Positions 50,856-59,774 of a stretch of 64,000 nt of DNA are shown here, in pieces. Below the pieces are notes generated by a model. That model made no database searches, had not been told where the DNA came from, and was given only the letters and a program-made list of their open reading frames with translations. This DNA is from Treponema sp. (lineage in GTDB: Bacteria; Spirochaetota; Spirochaetia; Treponematales; Treponemataceae): NCBI GenBank assembly GCA_017935745.1, contig JAGBGX010000012.1:248001-312000 (forward strand). The letters are read 5' to 3'. The position numbers and the translations under genes were made by a program. The number at the start of each line of letters is the position of its first letter. Within the stretch, counting starts at the first letter, position 1.

Positions 50856-51320
50856 ATGGAAGAAGCACGGAAAGTCATAGCGCAAAACAGAAAGGCTCAC
50901 TTTAACTACACGGTCACCGACTCGCTTGAATGCGGCATTGTCCTTGAAGGCTCGGAAGTAAAGTCCGTAAAGGCCGGAAGCATCTCGTTCGGGGACAGCT
51001 TTGCTTACATAGAGCGGGGCGAAGTCTTCCTTCAGAATTTTCATATCGCGGAATATTCGTTCTCTTCCATATTCAATCATGATCCCGACAGAAAGAAAAA
51101 GCTTCTTCTCCACAAGGACGAAATAAAGCGGCTCCAGAGAAAAACAGACGAAAAGGGATTCACGCTCGTCCCGCTGGAAATATACCTGAAGAACGGGCTG
51201 GTAAAAATAAAGCTCGGGCTGTGCAAGGGAAAAAAGGAATTCGACAAGCGCGCATCAATAAAGGACAGGGACGTAAAGCGCGAGATTGCGCGGGAATTCA
51301 AAAGCAGGCAGAACGGCTAG
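50856..51320 (+). CDS. smpB: SsrA-binding protein
   Basis: 154 residues from ATG 50856. AQNRKAHFNYTVTDSLECG, GIVLEGSEVKSVKAG and the C-terminal DKRASIKDRDVKREI are the family motifs. It brings tmRNA to stalled ribosomes; the tmRNA gene is at 6759. A longer frame from 50787 is ruled out by the -10 box. The gene downstream begins 14 bp after its stop. Confidence 0.96.
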   Translation: MEEARKVIAQNRKAHFNYTVTDSLECGIVLEGSEVKSVKAGSISFGDSFAYIERGEVFLQNFHIAEYSFSSIFNHDPDRKKKLLLHKDEIKRLQRKTDEKGFTLVPLEIYLKNGLVKIKLGLCKGKKEFDKRASIKDRDVKREIAREFKSRQNG

Positions 51321-51333
51321 GCGGAGGAATTTT

Positions 51334-52167
51334 TTGCAGGCGCACAGGAATCTTGCAGTCTACATAACGGTTATTCTCCTTTCCCCACTGATTTTTTCTG
51401 CGGAGCCAGTTGATTTTTTTGCCACCGCATCATCTTCAGAAGATGCAAACATGATAAAGATGACGACCGATCTTTTCTTCGCGCAGTTTCAGGCTGTAGA
51501 CGGATACACGGTGCATGACAGGCGGAACGAGCAGTACAGCCGCAGCACAGAGACAGCGAACATCGCGTTCTATGCAGAAATACAGGAAGACGCGGAAGGC
51601 GGCTGGATCTGCACGCTGAATGCAATCCGCTCAGGCGGAAAGCAGAATGTCAGCTCCACAAAAAAGTACGACACATACTACAAGATTCTTCTGGACGCAA
51701 AGCCGTCGCTTGAAAACCTGCTGAGAAATCTTTCCGGGAACATAGACATTCCCCAGGCTTCGCAGCAGAGTGAAAAGAACATGCAGCCTGTCTCGCTTGC
51801 CGCGGAAGAAATGCTTGACACTATCGCAGGCACATGGGAAGGCGAATCGCTCATTGAAAAAATTCTGATTCTGCGCGGCGGACGGGGCTTTGTGATTTTT
51901 AAGAACGGAGCAAGCATGAATGTTTCCGTGACTGTCGATGGAAGCACCATACGGATACGGCAGAACGGAAAGCCGAACGCATCGTTTTTCCCTGAACTTC
52001 CGCGCTCACAGGCGCTGAAAGGCGCAGCTGAAGCCGGCCCTATCGAATGGAACATGACGCTGTACGGAAACACGCTCTCAGGAACAAAGACAACGCTTGT
52101 CGCCGACAAAAAGGCAGAATCCGGCGTTTCGCCCGGAAGAATCGATGTCACCTGGACTAAACGCTGA
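51334..52167 (+). CDS. exported protein of unknown function
   Basis: 277 residues from a TTG at 51334 with GGAGG 6 nt upstream. The signal peptide is NLAVYITVILLSPLIFSAEP. The first mature half resembles the TolB/FlgO-type alpha/beta region (FFAQFQAVDGYTVHDRRN, ANIAFYAEIQED); the second half is a beta-sandwich with GTWEGESLIEKILILRGG, typical of lipocalin-like small-molecule or glycan-binding modules. It is co-transcribed with smpB and convergent with the Sua5 gene. Confidence 0.65.
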   Translation: MQAHRNLAVYITVILLSPLIFSAEPVDFFATASSSEDANMIKMTTDLFFAQFQAVDGYTVHDRRNEQYSRSTETANIAFYAEIQEDAEGGWICTLNAIRSGGKQNVSSTKKYDTYYKILLDAKPSLENLLRNLSGNIDIPQASQQSEKNMQPVSLAAEEMLDTIAGTWEGESLIEKILILRGGRGFVIFKNGASMNVSVTVDGSTIRIRQNGKPNASFFPELPRSQALKGAAEAGPIEWNMTLYGNTLSGTKTTLVADKKAESGVSPGRIDVTWTKR

Positions 52168-52744
52168 CGGCGCCCTGCCTGAGGACAGTCCAGCCGCCGT
52201 CCCGCAGCTGGACAAGCGTAGACGGCAGAGAGCCTGATGTGCTGCCTCCGTCCACAATGAGATCTACTTCCGCGCCGAACTCCCGCTCTATTTCGTGCAG
52301 CGTCCCGAGAGCCGGACTGCCGCTTCTGTTCACGCTTGTGCTGTACACCGGCGCGCCGCATTCCCGTATGACAGCCCTGAGCCAGCTGTCTCCGGGACAG
52401 CGGAACGCTACAGACGGACATTTTTTTGCAAACGGAATCCCGGCCTTCACAGGAACTATGACAGTAAGCGCGCCGGGCCACTTGCACTTGAGCGCAGGCG
52501 GAATTTCGCATGAAGCATACTGCGCAATCTCATCGGGGTCGCAGATAAGCTGTATGAGCGGCTTTTCTTCCGCCCTTCCCTTTATGCTCCTGATTTTTTC
52601 GTCCGTGCAGAATTTCTGTTCGCCAGACCATTCGGCAATCCCGCTGAAGCCGTACACGGTGTCCGTCGGAAGGATGCAGATTTTTCCGCGGCGCAGAAAG
52701 CCGGCTGCAACAGAGACAGACGCTTCGTTCTTACTGCATGTCAT
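52157..52744 (-). CDS. threonylcarbamoyl-AMP synthase family protein (Sua5/YciO/YrdC)
   Basis: 195 residues from ATG 52744. GGKICILPTDTVYGFSGIAE-type N-terminus (seen as KICILPTDTVYGFS), KPLIQLICDPDEI, ALTVIVPVK and PVYSTSVNRSGSPAL are the family motifs. The family makes threonylcarbamoyl-AMP for tRNA t6A. The C-terminal end overlaps the smpB-linked exported protein gene by 11 bp (convergent). Confidence 0.88.
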   Translation of the reverse strand: MTCSKNEASVSVAAGFLRRGKICILPTDTVYGFSGIAEWSGEQKFCTDEKIRSIKGRAEEKPLIQLICDPDEIAQYASCEIPPALKCKWPGALTVIVPVKAGIPFAKKCPSVAFRCPGDSWLRAVIRECGAPVYSTSVNRSGSPALGTLHEIEREFGAEVDLIVDGGSTSGSLPSTLVQLRDGGWTVLRQGAVSV

Positions 52745-53228
52745 AGACTGAAATTCCGCCGGAAACGCTGACAGGCGCTCTTCTTGCACAAAAGCTGACC
52801 CGTCCGTTCTGAAGATCAATCAGAAAAAGGACGAAATAAATGAGAACCGTTATAGTCATGGCGCTGGACTTGCACAGCCATTCGGGAATGAATTTCACTT
52901 CATGATGGCGCAGCACAGTGCCGGGGTCAAAGATATGCGTCTCCCGGGAAGCGAGCCCGCTGATTTTCACAAGCTTTTCGCCCGCAGAAACATAGCCGAG
53001 CTTCTTTGCGTATGAAGCAATGACATCGAGATCCTTTTGGAGCGCGATTTTCTCAAGGGACAGCTCGTCGTTCGTTTTTTCAATTGAAGCCGTATGCGCG
53101 CTCAGCGACTGCTTCTGCTCCTGAAGCTGCCTCATAGCCCAGACGCCGTCACTTCCGCCCACAAACGCCATGACTGTATAAAAAAATGTGCCGACGAAAA
53201 ATGATGCAAGAAGTCTGAACCGTTCCAT
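52731..53228 (-). CDS. FtsB/DivIC-type septum initiator protein
   Basis: 165 residues. The N-terminal helix LLASFFVGTFFYTVMAFVG is followed by a coiled coil (about 35-75, ASIEKTNDELSLEKIALQKD) and AKKLGYVSAGEKLVKISG, matching DivIC/FtsB. It differs by a second helix near the C-terminus (AMTITVLIYFVLFLIDLQ). It links division-site membrane proteins. A gap of 53229-53438 separates it from the acidic protein gene; it contains a TAAAAT at about 53341 but no clear full promoter. Confidence 0.75.
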   Translation of the reverse strand: MERFRLLASFFVGTFFYTVMAFVGGSDGVWAMRQLQEQKQSLSAHTASIEKTNDELSLEKIALQKDLDVIASYAKKLGYVSAGEKLVKISGLASRETHIFDPGTVLRHHEVKFIPEWLCKSSAMTITVLIYFVLFLIDLQNGRVSFCARRAPVSVSGGISVYDMQ

Positions 53229-53438
53229 TATGACTTCAATTTCGGCATATCACGGATAAAAAATAACTGAAAATGAATCCGCCGGAAAACCATCACAAAA
53301 ACAAATGCAAATTCCTATAGAATTTTTTTCCGATTCGTAGTAAAATGTAACTGATGTTTCATATAAAAAATGCCGATAAAACAGCAGGGGCAGTGCGTCC
53401 GGCTATTTTTATCATTTTCAAACGCAAAGGGGACTTAG

Positions 53439-56400
53439 ATGAGCGAACCGTCAGAAAATAGAAGCGAACTCGATGAATACGGAGTCTGGATAAAAACTCC
53501 TCATGAAGCAAAAGGCGCACAGGCTGATCCGGCGGAAGATTTTTCTGACTTTTCATTTCCCGGCCTTTCATTGGAAGACAGTGCCGCTGAAATTCCAGAG
53601 CCTGCCTCAGAGATGCAAGATGAAAAAACAGCTGCGCAGGATATCGAAGTGGAGGACATTCAGCCGGAAGACGCGGCGGAAGCAACGTTTGTTGACCAGG
53701 CGGAAATTCCAGCGGAAACTGAGGCGGCGGAAGAGCCTGTTCCTGCTGAGGAAACAGCAATCGCAGGCGAAATTGCAAGCGTTTTTTCTGAGCCGGCAGC
53801 CGAAGCGCCGGACGGGGACATTGACCTGAGCTCGTTCATGGACAGCGGCCCGTCCCAGGGCGACGGAGACATCGATCTGAGCGCATTCATGGGAGATGAC
53901 AGCGCACCGTCAGCGTTCGGAGACGGAGACATCGACCTTGACGCGTTCATGGGCGGAGAGTCGTTTGCCGGAGAAAAGGAAGAGCAGGCGGAAATTGAAG
54001 AAGCAGATCCGCTTGACATAGACCTGGACTTTGAAGAGACTGATGTTGAATTTCAGGACAGCGGCTCAGAGGGACTGCCCGACAGCCCGCAGGAATTTGA
54101 AGAGCTGCCGCCGGCGGAAGAAATTCCGGAGGACGCGTTCAGCGAATCATTCTCCGTTCAGGAAGCTCCGTCATTCAGTCCTGAGCCTGCGCCATCACCA
54201 GCTTCTTCATCTTCGGACGAAGAAATAGACCTTTCCGACTTCGGATTTGATGACAACTCAGACAACCAGAATCCGATTCTCGGCGACGGAAAAGAGAAAA
54301 AAGCGCAGGCAGGGCCGGTTGACTACGAAATGACTGTTGATATAGAGGATGACAGCGAGCCGGAGGAAAAGACAGAATCAAAGCCCGTGGCAGAGCACAG
54401 CGGAGATGAAGATATTCTTGTTGACATTTCCAGAGACGCAGAAAGCGCGGAGCAGAAGGAACAGGAAACAGATCTTTCTTCCCCTGACGACAGCTTTGAC
54501 ATTGATTCAATTTTCAACAGCATAGAAGATGAAAGCGGGCAGCCGGCAGGCTTTGCTGAATCAGCGCAGGAAACTGCTGCAGAGGAGCCGCCGCATGAAG
54601 CTGAAACAGCTGTGCAGGACATCGATGTGGAGGACATTCAGCCGGAAGATGCGGCGCAAGCAGATACCGTTGACCAGACGGAAATTCCTGAAGAAGCAGA
54701 GCCCGTGACAGAGCCGGAAGAAACTGATTCAGAAGAAGAGCCTTCCTTTCAGGCGGACACTGTCAGCGAAGACCTTGTCACGGACGAAAGCGATGAGGCG
54801 ATTCCGCTCGATGATTTTATGGGGGAAGAAGGATTTACAGACGGAGGCCCGGGAGTGACCGGCCCGTACAATGAAGACGGAACGCCCATTCAGCGCGCGG
54901 AAGAAAAAGAGAGCAATGAAATGGAACAGGAAGAGCAAGCCGCCGCAGCTGAAACGGACGGAACAGAAGAGATTCCTTCCTGCCAGGATGAGACTGTGAC
55001 GGAGAAAGAGCCGGAAGCCGACTTTGAGCCGCCTGTCCTGCCGGAAAATGAAGAGCCGGAAGCTGATAATCAGGCAGAGCAGGATACACAGGAACTGGAA
55101 GAAATCCATGTGCTGCCAGAAGAACCGGAAAACCAGCCTGCTGAGACAGAAGAAGCGCTGCCCCAGCCTGATATCTTTGAAGAACGTACAGAAAAAAAAG
55201 AGGACATTGAAGTGGACAAACAGGAAATTGCAGATGTAAGTGACTATCTTGACGAAGGGCCTGACTATGATATGACAGGAGTGACCGTCAGCCTGGACGA
55301 GCTGGAAAACATTTCAGATGTTCCGCCGGAAGAAGCGGAGATGCCGAAAACAATTCCCGACACGTTTGAAGAGGAAGCCGCATCTCTCACTGAAGAAATT
55401 CAGGAGGAACGGAAAAAGCAGACGTACAGCGTGTTCAGGCGCTCAGAATCCTCAAGCGCAGGCCAGGTTGACATGGCAGAATCCAAACCCGAAAGCAAAG
55501 CTGAAAACGAAAGCCAGCAGCCAGCAGCTGAAACTGACAGCCAGGCAGAAACAGCGCAGGAAAACCGTAGCACTGATTCAATTCTGGAAAAAATTGCAAG
55601 CGAGCTTTCTTCCTTAAAGTCACAGATAAACGGCCTCAAGAATGAATTTGAAGAGCTGAAGAAAAACGGCATTCCCGCAGAACAGGCAGCCGTTCCTGCC
55701 GAAGAGCCGGAGGAAGCGCCTCACGTGCAGGAGGAAGCAGAGCAAGAGCCTGAAGCAGTGCCCCAGGAGCTGGAAGAAGCAGAACAAAATCTTGAAGCAA
55801 ATCCACAGGCACTGGAAGCACCGCAGGAAGCGGAAGCAGCAGCCGGGGACTCAGGCTTCTTTAACAGCACGGACGATGATGATACAATCGCGCTGAGCGG
55901 AGACGAGCTGAGCAACATACTCAGTTCAGCGGAATTCACTTCCCACGATGCAGAAAACCTCGATGCTCCTGCCGAAGAGTCGGAGGAAGCGGAACAGCTG
56001 GAGGAATTCGAGGAGCCTGTCATTCAGGAATCATCATTTGAGGAAGACGCCCCGGCAGAAGAAGAAATAACAGTTCCTGCCGCCGAAGACAGCGCAGAGG
56101 CTGTCCCTGAAGATGCTGCTGAGCCGGTTCAGGAGGAGGAAAATTCCGGCATAATAACAGACGAGGACATTCCTTCCCCTACCCTTGAATCCCTTGACCT
56201 GCCGACTATCATTGAAAACGAGGAAGAGCCGCTTACAGAAGACAACATTGAATACTTGACAAGCGAAGCAGCACCTGAAACTGAAGAGGCCGAAGAGGAA
56301 AACCTTGAGACAGGCATCAGCGAGCAGCCGGTTGAAAGCGTGTTTTCCAACTGGAATGCTTCGCCAGAAACAGAGCCGGAAGAAACTGATTCTGTCAGCG

Positions 56401-56621
56401 AGCCTGAAATGCAGGAGCCTGCAAAAACTGAAGAAGCTGCTCCAGAAGAGGCAGACCGCTCAAGCTGCATTCCTTCTGACATGAAGGCAGAAATCAAGTC
56501 TGTGCTCGCATACATGGATCAGCTGCTGGAAAATCTTCCTGAAGAGAAAATTGCTGAATTCGCGCAGTCCGAGCAGTTTGAAACATACAAAAAACTGTTT
56601 GCCGAGCTTGGGCTTTCCTAA
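53439..56621 (+). CDS. large acidic repeat protein (Glu/Ala/Pro-rich)
   Basis: 1060 residues, preceded by AAGGGGAC. It is dominated by Glu, Asp, Ala and Pro. Three copies of GDIDLSxFMxxx occur at about residues 125-175 (DGDIDLSSFMDSG, GDGDIDLSAFMGDD, GDGDIDLDAFMGGE). A longer segment, DIEVEDIQPEDAAEATFVDQ, recurs near 394 as DIDVEDIQPEDAAQADTVDQ. One coiled coil lies at about 714-744 (ILEKIASELSSLKSQINGL). The C-terminal 50 residues are a compact helical domain (SDMKAEIKSVLAYMDQLL). No signal peptide, so probably cytoplasmic and flexible. The next genes are DUF115 proteins. Function unknown. Confidence 0.75.
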   Translation: MSEPSENRSELDEYGVWIKTPHEAKGAQADPAEDFSDFSFPGLSLEDSAAEIPEPASEMQDEKTAAQDIEVEDIQPEDAAEATFVDQAEIPAETEAAEEPVPAEETAIAGEIASVFSEPAAEAPDGDIDLSSFMDSGPSQGDGDIDLSAFMGDDSAPSAFGDGDIDLDAFMGGESFAGEKEEQAEIEEADPLDIDLDFEETDVEFQDSGSEGLPDSPQEFEELPPAEEIPEDAFSESFSVQEAPSFSPEPAPSPASSSSDEEIDLSDFGFDDNSDNQNPILGDGKEKKAQAGPVDYEMTVDIEDDSEPEEKTESKPVAEHSGDEDILVDISRDAESAEQKEQETDLSSPDDSFDIDSIFNSIEDESGQPAGFAESAQETAAEEPPHEAETAVQDIDVEDIQPEDAAQADTVDQTEIPEEAEPVTEPEETDSEEEPSFQADTVSEDLVTDESDEAIPLDDFMGEEGFTDGGPGVTGPYNEDGTPIQRAEEKESNEMEQEEQAAAAETDGTEEIPSCQDETVTEKEPEADFEPPVLPENEEPEADNQAEQDTQELEEIHVLPEEPENQPAETEEALPQPDIFEERTEKKEDIEVDKQEIADVSDYLDEGPDYDMTGVTVSLDELENISDVPPEEAEMPKTIPDTFEEEAASLTEEIQEERKKQTYSVFRRSESSSAGQVDMAESKPESKAENESQQPAAETDSQAETAQENRSTDSILEKIASELSSLKSQINGLKNEFEELKKNGIPAEQAAVPAEEPEEAPHVQEEAEQEPEAVPQELEEAEQNLEANPQALEAPQEAEAAAGDSGFFNSTDDDDTIALSGDELSNILSSAEFTSHDAENLDAPAEESEEAEQLEEFEEPVIQESSFEEDAPAEEEITVPAAEDSAEAVPEDAAEPVQEEENSGIITDEDIPSPTLESLDLPTIIENEEEPLTEDNIEYLTSEAAPETEEAEEENLETGISEQPVESVFSNWNASPETEPEETDSVSEPEMQEPAKTEEAAPEEADRSSCIPSDMKAEIKSVLAYMDQLLENLPEEKIAEFAQSEQFETYKKLFAELGLS

Positions 56622-56695
56622 GCTTCAGGCGGCCGGAAGGCAAGCTCTTGCTTCTGCATATGCAAAACGAGGACTTGCCTTTACGGAGACTTGCA

Positions 56696-58219
56696 ATGAA
56701 AGTGCGCTTTGAAACGGCTTCAAACGGAGAGCAGACCTGTTCAGCCGGCGGATTCCGTCTGCATTCATCATACAATCCTTCACGGGAAGCCGGGCGCTTT
56801 GCAAGCAATGCGGAATGCAGCTTTAATCCGCGCTATATTCTCGTGACAGGCCCGGCGCTTTCATACTGCGCTGACTTTTTAAAGAAGCGGTTTCCCGGCG
56901 CGGAGCTGTGCTGCATACGGTTTTCCAAGGAATTCCATGAAACAGACTCAAAGTGGCACGCTGTATTCTGCGCCTTTGACAAAGCAGATCCGGAAAAAGA
57001 AAACAGGCGGCTGAGTGAAGAGCTGTTCGGCTATATGGGCGACGAAGGAATTTCTTCCTGCCTGTTTCTTTCATGGAAACCGAGCGAGCTGCCGTTCAAG
57101 GAGCTGAGCGAATTCGCCTGGAAAGAAATAAAAAAAGCAGCCGTAAAAAGCAAAAGCGTCCTTGCAACAAGAACGTATTTCAGCAGACGATGGGCGCGCA
57201 ATGCGCTGCGCTTTGCACTGTTTGTAAAAAACACAGCTGTCCTGCGCCGGGGGAATTCAGCTGTAATCGTTTGCGCAAGCGGCCCGAGCCTGAAGCAGAG
57301 CATTCCGTTTATAAAGCAGTTCAGGGAGCGTTTTTTTCTCATCGCTGTTTCTTCCGCTCTTTCTGCAATGCGCTGCTACGGAATTTCACCTGACCTGTGC
57401 ATTTCAACAGACGGCGGATACTGGGCAAAGCTGCACCTTTCCTTTCCGCTGCAGAACAGCAGGATTCCGCTTGCGCTGCCCGCAGAAGGCTCCTGCTTTG
57501 CCTCTGTCCTGAGCAAAACCCCGGTCGTTCCCCTTTTCTACGGAGACGGATGCTCGCAGGCTGTTCTGGAAAGCACAGGCTTTCAGGGAATGAAAGCGCT
57601 CAGAAACGGAAGCGTCAGCGGAACTGCGGCCATGCTCGCCCTTTCCCTCACAGAAGGATCTGTTTTTTTCTGCGGGCTTGACCTTTCTTCCTCAAAGGGA
57701 TTTTTTCACATACAGCCGAATGAGCTTGACAAGCGGAACTCGGCTTTTGACAGCAGGCTGAACACAGCGGAAACAAGAGCCGCAGCAGCATCTGCCGCGA
57801 GCCTGTCTTCAACTGAAATATACCGCTCATGGTTCTCTTCAGCTGACTTCGGCGGAAGGCTTTTCAGGCTGAGCAGCGGCAGCTACAGCAGTCCGCTTGG
57901 AAAGACAGCTGACATTCACTGGAGCGACTTTGAGCGGATGACCGCGGACTTCCGCAGCAGGAGCAAGCCTTCCACAGCAGAAACGAAAACTGAATTCAGC
58001 CTCAGCGAACGAACAGAACAGCTGCGCAGCACCGTACAGCAGAACTGCTCAAATCCCGAATGGATAAAAAGCGCGCTTCCTGCCGAAAGCCTCATGCAGG
58101 AGCGGGCAAAAGGAACCGCGCACGAAGATGAAGCGAAGAAAAAAACTGCCGGATGCATGGAGCAGTTTTGCACAGACATACTGAATGCGCTCGGGAGAAA
58201 AAATCCCTATGATATATAG
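56696..58219 (+). CDS. DUF115 (MptE-like, motility-associated Maf) family protein, copy 1
   Basis: 507 residues from ATG 56696, with CGGAGA upstream. The Rossmann-like core is seen in AVIVCASGPSLKQSIPFIKQ, FFLIAVSSALSAM and ISPDLCISTDGGYW. Members are proposed glycosyltransferases that modify flagellins, or a pyrophosphokinase fold; neither is proven here. It overlaps copy 2 by 11 bp. About 75 bp separates it from the acidic protein. Confidence 0.82.
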   Translation: MKVRFETASNGEQTCSAGGFRLHSSYNPSREAGRFASNAECSFNPRYILVTGPALSYCADFLKKRFPGAELCCIRFSKEFHETDSKWHAVFCAFDKADPEKENRRLSEELFGYMGDEGISSCLFLSWKPSELPFKELSEFAWKEIKKAAVKSKSVLATRTYFSRRWARNALRFALFVKNTAVLRRGNSAVIVCASGPSLKQSIPFIKQFRERFFLIAVSSALSAMRCYGISPDLCISTDGGYWAKLHLSFPLQNSRIPLALPAEGSCFASVLSKTPVVPLFYGDGCSQAVLESTGFQGMKALRNGSVSGTAAMLALSLTEGSVFFCGLDLSSSKGFFHIQPNELDKRNSAFDSRLNTAETRAAAASAASLSSTEIYRSWFSSADFGGRLFRLSSGSYSSPLGKTADIHWSDFERMTADFRSRSKPSTAETKTEFSLSERTEQLRSTVQQNCSNPEWIKSALPAESLMQERAKGTAHEDEAKKKTAGCMEQFCTDILNALGRKNPYDI

Positions 58220-59714
58220 CGGCATAGCAAAATCAAAGTCAGCGGCCGCAATCCCGCTGTTCAAAAGCGGAAAGCCTTCCCATTCAAAATACTGCCCGGA
58301 AGCAGAGCAGATTCTTATTCCTCAGGGATTTGAAGGATGCGCAGTTGTCGCCGGAATCGCAGGCGGCTTCCATATAAAAAACCTTCTTAGCAGAAAAGGC
58401 ATATCGCTTGTGATTGCAGCTGAAGCAGACGCGGAAAGCCTCGCATTCTGCCGCTCCCTGGAAACTGTGCGGGCAATGGAAAAAGACGCGCGGCTCATTC
58501 TCTGCGACAAGGATGCCCTTGCAGAAACACTGTGCAAAAGATACATTCCGTCACTGTACAAAAACCTAACGCTGGCTTTTCAAAGGGCATGGAAGGATGA
58601 AAATGAAAGCTGCGCAAAAGAAATAGAAGCCGCTGTGCAAAAATCACTGGAAACAATTTCCGCCGACTTTTCAGTCCAGGCGCACTTCGGCAAAATCTGG
58701 CAGCGGAATATTCTGCTCAACTTGCAGTTCATGTCTGAAAACGCAATTCCCGCATTTTCTCCTGAAGGAATGCAGCACAAGACAGCCGCAATAATAGCAG
58801 CAGGACCGTCGCTTGACAAATCAGCTGCACAGATAAAAGGCGGCGGATTTTTTGTTGTCTCCACTGACACAGCATACGGAACGCTCCTGCGCAGCGGAAT
58901 TGAACCCGATGCAGTTGTAAGCATTGACGCCCAGCATGTTTCCTCCGAGCATTTTTTCTGCTGCAAGCCGGGAGGAAAGACACTCTTTGTATTCGACATC
59001 TGTGCAAATCCCGAGGCAGTCAGGCTTGTCTTTTCAAGGGGAAACAGAATTCAGTTTGTGCGCAGCTCACATCCGCTGTCTGCGGCGGCAGCTGAAGCAT
59101 GCAGCCTTCCGCTTATAGAACCGGGAGCAGGAACAGTGACAGTCGCGGCCGCCGACTGGGCACGCCAGGCTGGATTCAGGAAAATGCAGTTTTTCGGAGC
59201 GGATTTTGCATACAGTTTCGGAAAGCCGTATGCAAAGGGAACATACCTCGAAAAGCAGTCTATGCAGTCCTCGTTCCGCCTGAATGATGCTGAAACGCAG
59301 TTTTCTTCCCTGATGTTCAGAACAGCCCTTGAAAAAGCGAGCAGTTCCGGGCAGCCCGGCACAGGCACAGCCGCGCATACCACCGCAATCCTAAAAAACT
59401 ACCGTCAAAGCCTTTCAGACTGGGCGCAGCGCCACTCATTCAAATCAGACGGAACAGGGACTCTTTATTCGGGCTCTGAAAAAGCTCCTTCCGTCCGCAG
59501 CAGCTGCGGTCTCTTCAGCTACCGCAGTTTTTTAACAGACTTTCTGAGCGGAATAAAAAAACTGATGAACACAGAATGCGCTCCAGAGGACTTTTTATCG
59601 GACAAATGGGGAACTGCCCTGCTCCCCTTCCTCTCTTTTTTTAAGGACTGCCCGCTTTCTGACAGCCTGAGCCGTGCATACAGCCATGTTCTGCGTTACA
59701 AAATGCCCGTATAA
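58209..59714 (+). CDS. DUF115 (MptE-like, Maf) family protein, copy 2
   Basis: 501 residues from ATG 58209 (GGGAG upstream). The core motifs are AAIIAAGPSLDKSAAQIK, FFVVSTDTAYGTLL, GIEPDAVVSIDAQ and MQFFGADFAYSFGKPYA. It is clearly related to copy 1 but diverged, and could form a heteromer with it. A motility or flagellin glycosylation role is inferred from the family. Confidence 0.85.
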   Translation: MIYSGIAKSKSAAAIPLFKSGKPSHSKYCPEAEQILIPQGFEGCAVVAGIAGGFHIKNLLSRKGISLVIAAEADAESLAFCRSLETVRAMEKDARLILCDKDALAETLCKRYIPSLYKNLTLAFQRAWKDENESCAKEIEAAVQKSLETISADFSVQAHFGKIWQRNILLNLQFMSENAIPAFSPEGMQHKTAAIIAAGPSLDKSAAQIKGGGFFVVSTDTAYGTLLRSGIEPDAVVSIDAQHVSSEHFFCCKPGGKTLFVFDICANPEAVRLVFSRGNRIQFVRSSHPLSAAAAEACSLPLIEPGAGTVTVAAADWARQAGFRKMQFFGADFAYSFGKPYAKGTYLEKQSMQSSFRLNDAETQFSSLMFRTALEKASSSGQPGTGTAAHTTAILKNYRQSLSDWAQRHSFKSDGTGTLYSGSEKAPSVRSSCGLFSYRSFLTDFLSGIKKLMNTECAPEDFLSDKWGTALLPFLSFFKDCPLSDSLSRAYSHVLRYKMPV

Positions 59715-59737
59715 CAACTTCTGTTCCACGGCATGTA

Positions 59738-59766
59738 TTGCTATTTAGGCAAATTGAAGCTATAAT
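59738..59766 (+). promoter_or_regulatory. promoter abutting the GGDEF-like gene
   Basis: TTGCTA (59738-59743), 17-bp spacer, TATAAT (59761-59766), then 8 bases to ATG 59775, with no Shine-Dalgarno. Confidence 0.7.
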
Positions 59767-59774
59767 AGAAAAAT

